A stretch of 8,902 bases of DNA from Chitinophaga pinensis. Its GTDB lineage: Bacteria; Bacteroidota; Bacteroidia; SXHM01. Below, piece after piece: positions 1 to 7,142 of the stretch; position 1 is the first letter of the stretch, and the number at the start of each line of letters is the position of its first letter. Position numbers and translations under genes: made by a program. The notes beneath the pieces were generated by a model. That model worked only from the letters and a program-made list of their open reading frames with translations. It was not told where the DNA came from and did not search any database. The stretch covers positions 1 to 8,902 of the forward strand of contig CAMDBK010000110.1 in assembly GCA_945889235.1 (NCBI GenBank). Reading direction: 5' to 3'.

Positions 1-220
1 GAGGATAGTTTTGAGCTAAAATATTTTGCAAACATTTTACAATATGTTCCTCTTCATTCCGGGCGGGAACAATAACGGTGATAAATGTTTCAGGAGTTTT
101 TCCCTTTGCTGAAAAAACAGGAAGCGATAACCATTTGAATGTAAATGCAAGCATCATCAGCGCATATAAAATCCCAACGAACAGTAGTACAAACAACAGG
201 ATGAAAAGGAGAGTATTCAT
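1..220 (-). CDS. Family 2 glycosyltransferase, N-terminal part (runs off left edge)
   Basis: This is the first 73 codons of a minus-strand gene whose 3' part lies outside the window. It starts at the ATG whose A is base 220. Residues 3-28 form one strongly hydrophobic membrane segment followed by FKW, so the enzyme is probably anchored in the inner membrane with its catalytic domain in the cytoplasm. Residues 47-60 read ITVIVPARNEEEHI, the nucleotide-sugar-binding first strand and turn typical of GT-A fold family 2 glycosyltransferases; residues 64-73 (LQNILAQNYP) match the helix that normally follows. The catalytic DxD and QxxRW regions would lie beyond the edge and cannot be checked. The ATG overlaps the stop of the upstream flippase-like gene by 4 bases (ATGA), so the two are probably coupled in translation. 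Donor and acceptor are unknown; a lipid acceptor is inferred from the neighbour. Confidence 0.85.
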   Translation of the reverse strand, partial: MNTLLFILLFVLLFVGILYALMMLAFTFKWLSLPVFSAKGKTPETFITVIVPARNEEEHIVKCLQNILAQNYP

Positions 221-1230
221 TCTTTATCCTGCCTGAAAAAATTGAGATTAAAAACAAAAAATGTTCCGATAAAAGCCGGAAGAGCAAGGTTAATCAACCA
301 CAATACAAACGATGCTGAAAGTATGCCGGGCTCATTGTTTGAAAGTAATCCCATAAAGTATAATGACACCGAACCACGCACACCAAAATCGGTGATGGCA
401 ATGGTTGGAATAACAGTCATTACCAGATAAGAAATTGAAATCATCATCAATGCAGGAAAGAAAGAAATAGAAACATCAAAAACACGAAGTAATAAAAAAA
501 ACTGCAGCGCAAAAACTGTATACCGTACGTAGCTCATAAACAAAACATTTTGCAGATCTTTTTTCTGATGAAGGTTGAATATTTTACCGTAACCACGGTA
601 CTTTCCAAGAAATTTCATTCGTGAAATAAGAGAGGATAATATTGCATTATTCAGAAATAAATAATTGATAAAAATCAGCAGAGTTGCACCGATTGCATAA
701 ATTATAACAAACTGTCCTTTGCCGAAATAATCAGGTATTGTTCCGTACGCAGGAATAAAAAATGCAAGTCCTGTAAGCCCGGCAGTAATGGTTACCAGCA
801 GTTGGCCGAAACTTCCCACCACCGTAAGCAGCGTAGCTTTTATAATGTTTGCATTTATAAGATGAAAAACTCTTCCCCCGTATTCACCTATACGATTGGG
901 CGTAAAAACACTTACCGTTACTCCTGAAAAAACCGCTTTCATTGATTTTAAAAAAGAAACCTTCTCAAGTTGTTGAATAAGAATTTTCCATTTTAATGCT
1001 TCAATGCCCCAGTTTAAAGGCATCAATAAAATAGCAATTATAAGTAAACGGTAATCAACGGGAAGGTTAATGAAATCAAGTAATCCATGTCGTATGTTGA
1101 CATTTTCTTCCTTGATAAAAATCTGCTTGTAAATAAACCAGAACGCAACAACAACAATTGTCACTTTTATCAGGAGTGCAATCAGCTTTAGAATTTTCTT
1201 TCTATTATTGTCTTTATTCACAGCCTGCAA
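217..1230 (-). CDS. Flippase-like integral membrane protein (LPG_synthase_TM / UPF0104 family)
   Basis: This 337-residue protein is almost entirely membrane segments (roughly 12-36, 60-78, 98-110, 130-160, 170-198, 233-250, 257-282 and 302-328). Two conserved-looking polar motifs support the family: TPNRIGEYGGR at 110-120, matching the family's TPxRxGE signature, and ITDFGVRGS near 279-287, matching the GxGxRE-like loop. The family is the membrane half of MprF (lysylphosphatidylglycerol synthase/flippase). Stand-alone members like this one lack the aminoacyl-transferase domain and are usually called flippase-like. It is probably in the inner membrane, moving or handling a lipid-linked substrate for the coupled glycosyltransferase; the substrate is inference. 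No in-frame ATG lies between the upstream stop and the conserved part. The start is therefore TTG (1228-1230) or GTG (1219-1221), and the two differ by only three residues. It is the first gene of a divergent minus-strand unit. Confidence 0.85.
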   Translation of the reverse strand: MQAVNKDNNRKKILKLIALLIKVTIVVVAFWFIYKQIFIKEENVNIRHGLLDFINLPVDYRLLIIAILLMPLNWGIEALKWKILIQQLEKVSFLKSMKAVFSGVTVSVFTPNRIGEYGGRVFHLINANIIKATLLTVVGSFGQLLVTITAGLTGLAFFIPAYGTIPDYFGKGQFVIIYAIGATLLIFINYLFLNNAILSSLISRMKFLGKYRGYGKIFNLHQKKDLQNVLFMSYVRYTVFALQFFLLLRVFDVSISFFPALMMISISYLVMTVIPTIAITDFGVRGSVSLYFMGLLSNNEPGILSASFVLWLINLALPAFIGTFFVFNLNFFRQDKE

Positions 1231-1289
1231 TATTAGTTGAAAAAGTACATAATATCGAGTACAAAATATTAAGTATCAATACACACAAA
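1231..1289. promoter_or_regulatory. Divergent intergenic spacer expected to hold two promoters
   Basis: These 59 A/T-rich bases separate the minus-strand flippase gene from the plus-strand phosphodiesterase gene, so both promoters must sit here or inside the opposing genes. On the minus strand, TACTTTTT (1240-1247) is one mismatch from the Bacteroidota -7 consensus TAnnTTTG and would give a very short leader. I see no clear -7 element for the plus-strand gene. No operator palindrome stands out. Confidence 0.35.
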
Positions 1290-2108
1290 ATGAACTCCCG
1301 GTTTTATTTATTATTGTTTATGATTATGGTATCAAATCAGCTTTCCGCACAAACTGTAAAAACCTTAAACATAGCGCATCGTGGGGCTTCCGGAAGCGCA
1401 CCTGAAAATACACTTGCTTCTTTTAATAAAGCAATTGAAATGGGCGCTGATGTGGTTGAACTGGATGTACACCTGAGCAGTGATAATGAATTAATTGTTA
1501 TCCACGATAATACGCTTGACCGCACCACCACGCTGAAAGGAAACGTAAAAGACCACACGCTGAAAGAAATTAAAAAAGCCGATGCCGGTAGCTGGTTTGG
1601 AGAAAAATGGAAAAATGAACCGGTGCCAACTTTAGATGAAGTTCTTTTTACTGTTAACGGAAAAGCAAAAGTGCTGATAGAAATTAAAGACGGAAGTGAA
1701 GTTTATCCCGGCATTGAAAAGAAAACGCTGGAATGCATAAAGCGCAATGGCGCTGAGGGTTGGTGCATCCTTCAATCGTTTAAGGACACAGCAGTAAATA
1801 ATCTTATAGCTATGAAAACAACAGTTCCGGTTTATAAATTAGTGGTTGGTAATGTTCCCGCATTACCACTTTATCACGATGGAAAAATGCACGGTGGAAG
1901 CGCTTACCAATTTAAGGATGTAGCAGGTATAAACCCGAATTACCGGTTTGCAAGAAAACGCATTGTTAAAAAATTACACGAGCGCGGACAACAGATATAT
2001 GTATGGACTGTAAACGATGAGAAGCTGATGAAAAAACTGCTGCGCTGGGGTGTTGACGGCATTATTACAAATTATCCTGAGAAGTTAAAAGCATTGCAAA
2101 ATCAGTAG
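1290..2108 (+). CDS. Secreted glycerophosphodiester phosphodiesterase
   Basis: The 272-residue protein hydrolyses glycerophosphodiesters to glycerol-3-phosphate and an alcohol, or a related phosphodiester. Residues 1-20 are a signal peptide ending LSA-Q, which predicts export to the periplasm. The metal and catalytic residues of the GDPD TIM barrel are present: HRG at 30-32 within HRGASGSAPENT, E57 and D59 in VELDVH, H72 in VIHDNTLDRTT, and E131/K133 in LIEIKDG. The late barrel strands WTVND and GVDGIITNYPE near the C-terminus are also typical. The size is that of a single-domain enzyme with no fused extra domain. The ATG at 1290 is chosen because it begins directly at a signal peptide; the open frame reaches back to 1158, but that part overlaps the divergent gene. 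The ATG is preceded by A-rich sequence without a Shine-Dalgarno motif. The lipoprotein gene follows 43 bases downstream. The exact head-group specificity cannot be read from the sequence. Confidence 0.93.
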   Translation: MNSRFYLLLFMIMVSNQLSAQTVKTLNIAHRGASGSAPENTLASFNKAIEMGADVVELDVHLSSDNELIVIHDNTLDRTTTLKGNVKDHTLKEIKKADAGSWFGEKWKNEPVPTLDEVLFTVNGKAKVLIEIKDGSEVYPGIEKKTLECIKRNGAEGWCILQSFKDTAVNNLIAMKTTVPVYKLVVGNVPALPLYHDGKMHGGSAYQFKDVAGINPNYRFARKRIVKKLHERGQQIYVWTVNDEKLMKKLLRWGVDGIITNYPEKLKALQNQ

Positions 2109-2121
2109 ATAAAAATTAATT

Positions 2122-2129
2122 TATCTTAG
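2122..2129 (+). promoter_or_regulatory. Possible Bacteroidota -7 element for the small lipoprotein gene
   Basis: TATCTTAG lies 22 bases before the lipoprotein ATG and is one mismatch from TAnnTTTG. The nearest upstream TTG (2094-2096) is 25 bases away, longer than the usual spacing of about 19, so the -33 part is unconvincing. The gene could instead be read through from the phosphodiesterase gene. Confidence 0.3.
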
Positions 2130-2151
2130 CTGCCGAAACACAAATCTTTAT

Positions 2152-2592
2152 ATGAGAATTTTTATTTTCGTCACTCTTGCTTTCCTTGTCAGCAGTTGTT
2201 CGCAATCAAAACTTGCTGATATTATTGATAATACTTCCGCAATGGAAATTCAGTTTACAGATAGTTCAGGAACTATTACAGGAATTTACAAAAGCAATTT
2301 TTCAGGTGAAATAAATATGCTGAATAAATATTTTACCGGTGAGCAAGTTCCTCAAAATAAATGTGGGTATGACGGTAAAATTATTCTTAAAGGAAAGGAT
2401 ACTACACAAGTTTTTTTTTCACTCAAGAATAAATGTCAACACATTTCATTTACTTCAAACGGTTCGGTTTTTTCAGAAGATATTTCATTAGAAGGAATAA
2501 GTTATTTAAAAAAGCTTCGTTTTAAAGTAAGTGACATTGTTCCCGTTCCATCCCAGAAAACATCAAACGGCACTCTTAATTCAGCCAAATAG
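2152..2592 (+). CDS. Small lipoprotein of unknown function
   Basis: This encodes a 146-residue protein that I do not recognise. Residues 1-15 are a short hydrophobic signal followed by a lipobox (LVSSC) with the lipidated cysteine at position 16, so it is probably attached to the inner or outer membrane facing the periplasm or the surface. The remainder alternates short polar and beta-prone stretches with many Ser, Lys and Asn and no catalytic motif. Two further cysteines, C71 (NKCGYDG) and C95 (NKCQHIS), share an N-K-C context and could form a disulfide. The pattern suggests one small compact beta-rich domain. Codons near 2410-2421 contain a run of nine T. The intact frame, the ATG directly at the signal peptide and the lipobox make it a credible gene. 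It sits 43 bases after the phosphodiesterase gene and 132 before clpB, and neither neighbour indicates its role. Confidence 0.8.
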   Translation: MRIFIFVTLAFLVSSCSQSKLADIIDNTSAMEIQFTDSSGTITGIYKSNFSGEINMLNKYFTGEQVPQNKCGYDGKIILKGKDTTQVFFSLKNKCQHISFTSNGSVFSEDISLEGISYLKKLRFKVSDIVPVPSQKTSNGTLNSAK

Positions 2593-2724
2593 TCATTACA
2601 CTACTTCTCTTTCCTGTCAATACTTCCTGATTTTCATCATTTTTAGTGTTGGATATATATTTGATGTTTGCTGTACGCTTCGTTTTTGGGCAACTAAGAA
2701 CGAATAACCAAGAACTAATTAACA
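2593..2724 (+). promoter_or_regulatory. Spacer upstream of clpB with leader region
   Basis: The 132-base gap holds the likely clpB promoter (-7 element at 2656-2663) and an A/C-rich leader just before the ATG with imperfect AAGAAC repeats (2697-2715). ACACTA (2598-2603) and TAGTGT (2644-2649) are complementary but 40 bases apart, too weak to call a terminator. I see no CIRCE-type inverted repeat (TTAGCACTC-N9-GAGTGCTAA), so HrcA control is not supported here. Confidence 0.4.
2656..2663 (+). promoter_or_regulatory. Bacteroidota -7 promoter element of clpB
   Basis: TATATTTG fits the TAnnTTTG consensus of the Bacteroidota primary sigma factor exactly and would give a leader of about 55-60 bases before the clpB ATG at 2725. 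No good TTG/TTTG -33 box is seen at the usual distance upstream. The call therefore rests on the -7 match and position. Confidence 0.5.
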
Positions 2725-5337
2725 ATGAACTTAAATAATTTTACAACAAAATCGCAGGAAGCTGTGCAACACGCGCAGCAGATTGCCATGACTGACGGGC
2801 ATCAGAGCATTGAGAACGGCCACATTTTAAAAGGTATTCTTAATGTAGATGAAAACGTAGCGCCTTATCTGCTAAAAAAATTAAACGTTAATATTCCTGC
2901 TTTCACAAAAGCGCTTGATCGCATTATTCTTAGCTATGCCAAGGTTTCGGGTGGTGAACAGTTTTTATCACAAAGCGCAAATAAAGCGCTGACAAAGGCT
3001 GCAACGTATCTGAAAGAATTTGGTGACGAGTTTGTTTCCATTGAACATTTATTGCTTGGAATTTTTTCTGCGGGCGATACCATTTCGCAATTGCTGAAGG
3101 ATAACGGAGTAACTGAAAAAGGCTTGAAAGCAGCAATTACAGACCTTCGCAAAGGCTCAAAAGTTACCAGTCAGGGTGCAGAAGAAACGTATAATGCACT
3201 GAATAAATACGCAATTAATCTTAACAAGCAAGCACAAAACGGTAAGCTTGACCCGGTAATTGGAAGGGATGAAGAAATACGCAGGGTGTTACAAATTCTA
3301 TCGCGCAGAACTAAGAATAATCCAATTTTAATTGGTGAACCAGGTGTTGGTAAAACTGCTATAGCAGAGGGTTTGGCGCATCGTATCATTAATGGTGATG
3401 TTCCTGAAAATCTGAAATCAAAACAAATTTATTCGCTTGATATGGGTGCACTGATTGCAGGTGCAAAATACAAAGGCGAATTTGAAGAACGTTTGAAATC
3501 AGTGGTGAAAGAAGTCATCAGCGCTGAAGGAGATATTATTCTTTTTATTGATGAAATTCATACACTCATTGGCGCGGGCGGTGGTGAAGGCGCAATGGAT
3601 GCCGCCAATATTCTGAAACCTGCTTTGGCACGTGGAGAACTGCGTGCAATAGGAGCAACCACATTAAACGAATACCAGAAATATTTTGAGAAAGACAAAG
3701 CGTTGGAAAGACGTTTTCAAAAAGTATTGGTGGATGAACCTGATACTGCCGATGCCATTTCCATTTTGCGCGGACTAAAAGAGCGTTATGAAACGCATCA
3801 CAAAGTGCGGATAAAAGATGAAGCAATTATTGCCGCAGTTGAATTATCGCAGCGCTACATTAACGACCGTTTCCTCCCTGACAAGGCGATTGACTTGATG
3901 GATGAAGCTGCTGCAAAATTGCGCATTGAAATAAATTCTTCGCCTGAAGAACTGGAAAATATTGAACGCAAAATCCGTCAACTGGAAATTGAACGTGAAG
4001 CTATCAAACGTGAGAATGATGCAAGCAAGCTGAAAGGATTGGGTGAAGAATTGGCTAATCTTACAGAAGAAAGAAATCGTTTGAAAGCAAAATGGCAAGG
4101 GGAGAAGGACATTGTTGAGGCTGTTCAAAAAGCAAAAGAAAATATTGAAAATTTCAAGCTGCAGGCTGAACAGGCAGAGCGTGCAGGTGATTACGGAAAA
4201 GTTGCTGAGATCCGCTACGGGCGCATAAAAGAGGAAGAAGAGAAACTGAAAAACAATATGACAAAATTGGTGGAAACACAAGGCGACTCTGCCATGATAA
4301 AAGAAGAAGTAGATGCAGAAGATATTGCCGGTGTAGTTTCGCGCTGGACAGGAATTCCCGTTACACGCATGCTGCAAAGTGAGAAAGAAAAACTGCTGCA
4401 CTTAGAAGAAGAATTGCACAAACGTGTAGTTGGACAGGATGAAGCAATCACAGCAGTTTCTGATGCCATTCGCAGAAGCCGCGCAGGAATGCAGGACGAA
4501 AAACGCCCGATTGGTTCATTTATTTTTCTTGGAACTACGGGTGTAGGAAAAACTGAATTGGCAAAAGCATTAGCTGAAATGTTGTTCAACAATGAGAACG
4601 CAATGACACGCATTGACATGAGTGAATACCAGGAGCGTCATTCTGTTTCGCGATTAGTTGGTGCACCTCCCGGTTATGTGGGCTATGATGAAGGCGGACA
4701 ATTAACTGAAGCTGTGCGCAGAAAACCGTATTCAATTGTGCTGCTTGATGAGATTGAAAAAGCGCATCCCGATGTGTTCAACATTTTGTTGCAGGTTTTG
4801 GATGACGGAAGATTAACCGACAACAAAGGACGTGTGGTGAATTTTAAAAACACGATTATTGTTATGACTTCAAACATAGGTTCACACATTATTCAGGAAC
4901 GTTTTGAAAAGATGACAGAAAAGAATGCAGAAGAAGTGCAGGAAACAACAAAAGCAGAAGTGTTTGAACTGCTGAAAACAAGTATGCGTCCTGAGTTTCT
5001 GAACAGGATTGACGATATCATCATGTTCACTCCGCTCACTAAAAAGAATGTTCGACAGATTGTAAATCTTCAATTAGAATTCATCCGCAAAAAATTGGCA
5101 GAGCGTAATATCAATTTAACTGCAACTGACTATGCACTCGACTCAATTGCCGATATGGGCTATGACCCTCAGTTTGGTGCAAGACCAATCAAACGAGTAA
5201 TTCAGAAAAATATCCTGAACGAACTTTCAAAACAAATTCTTGCCGGTAAGGTGCAACCCGACAGCGATATTCTCTTAGACTCATTTGAAGGGCAGTTTGT
5301 ATTCCGTAATCCAAAGGAAAAAGTGAAAGCTAAGTAA
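2725..5337 (+). CDS. clpB: ATP-dependent protein disaggregase ClpB (Hsp100)
   Basis: ClpB is a hexameric cytoplasmic AAA+ chaperone that pulls polypeptides out of aggregates together with DnaK. At 870 residues it is full length (E. coli ClpB has 857). Domains in order are: the Clp N-terminal double repeat (about 1-145); NBD1 with Walker A GEPGVGKT (204-211), Walker B LFIDEIH (273-279) and pore-loop Y249 in AKYKGEFEER; the middle coiled-coil domain (about 407-535), whose presence separates ClpB from ClpA and ClpC; and NBD2 with Walker A GTTGVGKT (603-610), pore loop GYVGY (650-654), Walker B LLDEIEKAHP (673-682) and sensor-2 GARPIKR (818-824). I see no ClpP-binding IGF/IGL-type tripeptide context, as expected for ClpB. 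The ATG at 2725 matches the usual N-terminus. A promoter-like element lies upstream and a hairpin follows the stop, so it is probably transcribed alone. No heat-shock operator is recognisable. Confidence 0.98.
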   Translation: MNLNNFTTKSQEAVQHAQQIAMTDGHQSIENGHILKGILNVDENVAPYLLKKLNVNIPAFTKALDRIILSYAKVSGGEQFLSQSANKALTKAATYLKEFGDEFVSIEHLLLGIFSAGDTISQLLKDNGVTEKGLKAAITDLRKGSKVTSQGAEETYNALNKYAINLNKQAQNGKLDPVIGRDEEIRRVLQILSRRTKNNPILIGEPGVGKTAIAEGLAHRIINGDVPENLKSKQIYSLDMGALIAGAKYKGEFEERLKSVVKEVISAEGDIILFIDEIHTLIGAGGGEGAMDAANILKPALARGELRAIGATTLNEYQKYFEKDKALERRFQKVLVDEPDTADAISILRGLKERYETHHKVRIKDEAIIAAVELSQRYINDRFLPDKAIDLMDEAAAKLRIEINSSPEELENIERKIRQLEIEREAIKRENDASKLKGLGEELANLTEERNRLKAKWQGEKDIVEAVQKAKENIENFKLQAEQAERAGDYGKVAEIRYGRIKEEEEKLKNNMTKLVETQGDSAMIKEEVDAEDIAGVVSRWTGIPVTRMLQSEKEKLLHLEEELHKRVVGQDEAITAVSDAIRRSRAGMQDEKRPIGSFIFLGTTGVGKTELAKALAEMLFNNENAMTRIDMSEYQERHSVSRLVGAPPGYVGYDEGGQLTEAVRRKPYSIVLLDEIEKAHPDVFNILLQVLDDGRLTDNKGRVVNFKNTIIVMTSNIGSHIIQERFEKMTEKNAEEVQETTKAEVFELLKTSMRPEFLNRIDDIIMFTPLTKKNVRQIVNLQLEFIRKKLAERNINLTATDYALDSIADMGYDPQFGARPIKRVIQKNILNELSKQILAGKVQPDSDILLDSFEGQFVFRNPKEKVKAK

Positions 5338-5341
5338 AATG

Positions 5342-5370
5342 AGTCCCGCTATAGACGGGACTGTTTGCTT
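5342..5370 (+). terminator. Probable intrinsic terminator after clpB
   Basis: AGTCCCG (5342-5348) and CGGGACT (5356-5362) form a perfect 7-base-pair G+C-rich stem around a 7-base loop, beginning 5 bases after the clpB stop. The following GTTTGCTTCT is only moderately T-rich, so termination may be partial. Its position between clpB and the next gene's own promoter supports the call. Confidence 0.7.
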
Positions 5371-5399
5371 CTAAATCAGTGGTTTCGCAACTTTTAGCC

Positions 5400-5407
5400 T
5401 ACATTTG
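5400..5407 (+). promoter_or_regulatory. Bacteroidota -7 promoter element of the T9SS-type protein gene
   Basis: TACATTTG matches TAnnTTTG exactly and lies 21 bases before the ATG at 5429, giving a predicted leader of roughly 15 bases. The -33 region is not obvious. The match argues that translation starts at 5429 and not at the in-frame TTG at 5405, which lies inside this element. Confidence 0.55.
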
Positions 5408-5428
5408 TGTATAATTCTGGCTTTTATT

Positions 5429-7105
5429 ATGCGAGGCTTTACAATCAGTTATCAGTTAATACTTATCAGAAGTCTTCTTCTCTCATTTTTAATTTTCAAT
5501 TTTCAATTTTCAATTTATTCTCAAGCCCCTACCAATCAGGATTGCGGTGGCGCAATTCCCGTTTGTCAGGAAGTTTATAATCAGGCAAATTCCTTTAGTG
5601 GCGTAGGAAATGTAACCGGAGAGATTGATCCGGATAGTTCTTGTATTGGTGTAGGTGAACGAAATTGTGTTTGGTACACCATGACTATTCAGCAAGATGG
5701 TTTATTTAATTTTACAATAACACCGAATAATGCGAATGAAGATTATGACTGGGCTGTATTTAACCTTTCTAATGCCAGTTGCGCTGATATTGCTTTAAAT
5801 GCAAGCCTTCAGGCAAGTTGTAATTTTTCAGGCAATACAGGCAACAACGGAATTACCGGAGCTAACGGACAAACAACGGGTGTTGGTTCATCGCAGAATG
5901 AAGATCCTATTCCTGTATTGGCAGGCGAAACGTATTATTTGTATGTAGGTAATTTTAATTTCACTCAATCAGGCTATACCTTAGACATGACAGCCAGCAC
6001 CGCCCAGATTTTTGATAATGTAAATCCTACGCTCAGATCAATTACGCAACCTGTTTTTTGTACAGACGATTCATTATCATTTGAATTTTCTGAGAACATG
6101 TTGTGTTCAACGGTCAGTCAATCAGATTTTGCATTAGTTGGTCCGGGCGGACCTTACACCATTACAGGTTTTTCAGGAGGAGCCTGTGATTTAGGAGCAA
6201 ATTTCGAACGTGATTTTTCACTCACATTCAGCCCAGTTATTTCTACAGGTGGAACTTATACCTTGCAAATTGCAGGCAGCGTTACTGACCTTTGCCTGAA
6301 CGAGGCACCAATTGGTTCAGGACTTGATTTTGACATAACAGCTATTCCTCTTGATTCATTGGTTACTCCCGATATCTGCGGCAATGGTGTTGGAACCGCA
6401 ACAATACTAACTCCTCCCGGTGGCGGGCCTTACAGTTACGCATGGTCACCCAATGTTTCCAATACTAGTATTGCAACTAATCTTGCTGCCGGAAATTATA
6501 CCGTAACCGTCAGCGTCATCGGTGGTGGCTGCCCTCAGAATATTGATATCATTATTCCTGCTACTCCTTCTCCTGTTGCTTCGTTCAGGCCCAATCCGTT
6601 AAAAATGTCGTACCTTGATCCGTACTGCCAGTTTACAGATAATTCAATAGGAGCGGTAGGCTGGCTCTGGAATTTTGGTGACGGAAGTTCCACAGAAACT
6701 ATTCAAAATCCTTCGCATACTTTTCCCGGAACAGGTGAATATCTCGTTACCCTTACCATTACCAGTGCAGATGGCTGCACAGACGATACCACCATTACTG
6801 TTTTGGTTACATTTCTTTCCACCATTTATATCCCCAATGCCTTTACACCCGGAAGAGGTTTACTCAATGCTACCTTTGGACCAATAGGCGAGGGCATAGC
6901 CGAAACCAATTTCAATATGCGTGTTTTTGACCGCTGGGGAAAACAGATTTTCTATTCCTATACTCCCTTAACTCAATGGAACGGAACCGATGCCGCCACC
7001 GGAAAAATGCTGTCCGAAGGCGTTTACGTTTACAACATCAGCCTCTTTGATTTGAATGGCGAGAAGCATGAGTATATTGGCTCGGTAACATTGCTGGAAC
7101 GGTAA
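5429..7105 (+). CDS. Secreted multidomain protein with T9SS type B / gliding-motility C-terminal domain
   Basis: This 558-residue protein is predicted to be exported by Sec and then moved across the outer membrane by the type IX system. Residues 1-31 are a signal peptide (cleavage probably before QAP). Residues 38-195 form a Cys-containing beta-rich domain like those often found at the front of Bacteroidota surface proteins (CVWYTM, YYLYVGNF). Residues 198-305 resemble a bacterial Ig-like domain (LSFEFSENM, YTLQIAGSVTD). Residues 309-378 resemble an SprB-type repeat (YSYAWSPN, LAAGNYTVTV). Residues 380-463 are a PKD domain with WNFGDGSS (414-421). Residues 466-558 are a CHU_C/TIGR04131-like domain: IPNAFTPG, MRVFDRWGKQIF from 497, WNGTDAATGK from 517, and SEGVYVY. 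That last domain is the sorting and anchoring signal. There is no catalytic motif, so adhesion or a structural role is inferred. Heptamer repeats lie in the signal-peptide codons. The start at ATG 5429 is chosen over upstream TTG 5405 because of the promoter position. Confidence 0.9.
   Translation: MRGFTISYQLILIRSLLLSFLIFNFQFSIYSQAPTNQDCGGAIPVCQEVYNQANSFSGVGNVTGEIDPDSSCIGVGERNCVWYTMTIQQDGLFNFTITPNNANEDYDWAVFNLSNASCADIALNASLQASCNFSGNTGNNGITGANGQTTGVGSSQNEDPIPVLAGETYYLYVGNFNFTQSGYTLDMTASTAQIFDNVNPTLRSITQPVFCTDDSLSFEFSENMLCSTVSQSDFALVGPGGPYTITGFSGGACDLGANFERDFSLTFSPVISTGGTYTLQIAGSVTDLCLNEAPIGSGLDFDITAIPLDSLVTPDICGNGVGTATILTPPGGGPYSYAWSPNVSNTSIATNLAAGNYTVTVSVIGGGCPQNIDIIIPATPSPVASFRPNPLKMSYLDPYCQFTDNSIGAVGWLWNFGDGSSTETIQNPSHTFPGTGEYLVTLTITSADGCTDDTTITVLVTFLSTIYIPNAFTPGRGLLNATFGPIGEGIAETNFNMRVFDRWGKQIFYSYTPLTQWNGTDAATGKMLSEGVYVYNISLFDLNGEKHEYIGSVTLLER
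5444..5457 (+). repeat. Tandem heptamer ATCAGTT, two copies
   Basis: Two perfect copies of ATCAGTT lie head to tail in codons 6-10 of the signal peptide. Gain or loss of one 7-base unit would shift the reading frame. Two copies alone are weak substrate for slippage. Confidence 0.75.
5491..5518 (+). repeat. Tandem heptamer AATTTTC, three copies plus one degenerate copy
   Basis: AATTTTC is repeated perfectly at 5491-5497, 5498-5504 and 5505-5511, followed by AATTTAT (5512-5518). The repeat encodes the hydrophobic FNFQFSI core of the signal peptide of the T9SS-type protein. As 7 is not a multiple of 3, a change of one unit would break the frame. The three frames of this repeat are all hydrophobic and aromatic, which is why it can be tolerated inside a signal peptide. 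Confidence 0.85.
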
Positions 7106-7140
7106 AAGACTGTTTTTCGTCAGAATGCAGTACCTTTTTT
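7104..7140 (+). terminator. Possible weak terminator after the T9SS-type protein gene
   Basis: AAAAG-ACTG (7104-7112) can pair with CAGT-CTTTT (7128-7131 and 7134-7138) with an AC bulge and a 15-base loop, followed directly by the end of a TTTTTT run. The stem is A/T-rich and bulged, so this is only a candidate. The T-run and the gene boundary favour it. Confidence 0.3.
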
Positions 7141-7142
7141 AC

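Noticed and set aside
242..430. Plus-strand open frame opposite the flippase gene
   Set aside because: It is antisense to conserved membrane segments and the DFGVRG loop, with a composition typical of a complement frame.
1158..1289. N-terminal extension of the phosphodiesterase frame upstream of 1290
   Set aside because: It overlaps the divergent flippase gene, has no promoter-like placement, and would bury an obvious signal peptide that starts at the 1290 ATG.
2598..2649. ACACTA / TAGTGT inverted pair between the lipoprotein gene and clpB
   Set aside because: Six base pairs over a 40-base loop with no T-run is expected by chance and is not a credible terminator or operator.
2593..2724. Heat-shock operator (CIRCE) upstream of clpB
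   Set aside because: I looked for TTAGCACTC-N9-GAGTGCTAA and found nothing close.
3844..4401. Long minus-strand open frame (185 codons) inside clpB
   Set aside because: It is rich in Phe, Cys and Ser as expected from the complement of the Glu/Lys/Leu-rich coiled-coil codons of ClpB; it has no motif and no independent start context.
5405..5428. Upstream TTG start for the T9SS-type protein
   Set aside because: The TTG lies within an exact TAnnTTTG promoter element; the ATG at 5429 gives a normal signal peptide and a plausible leader.
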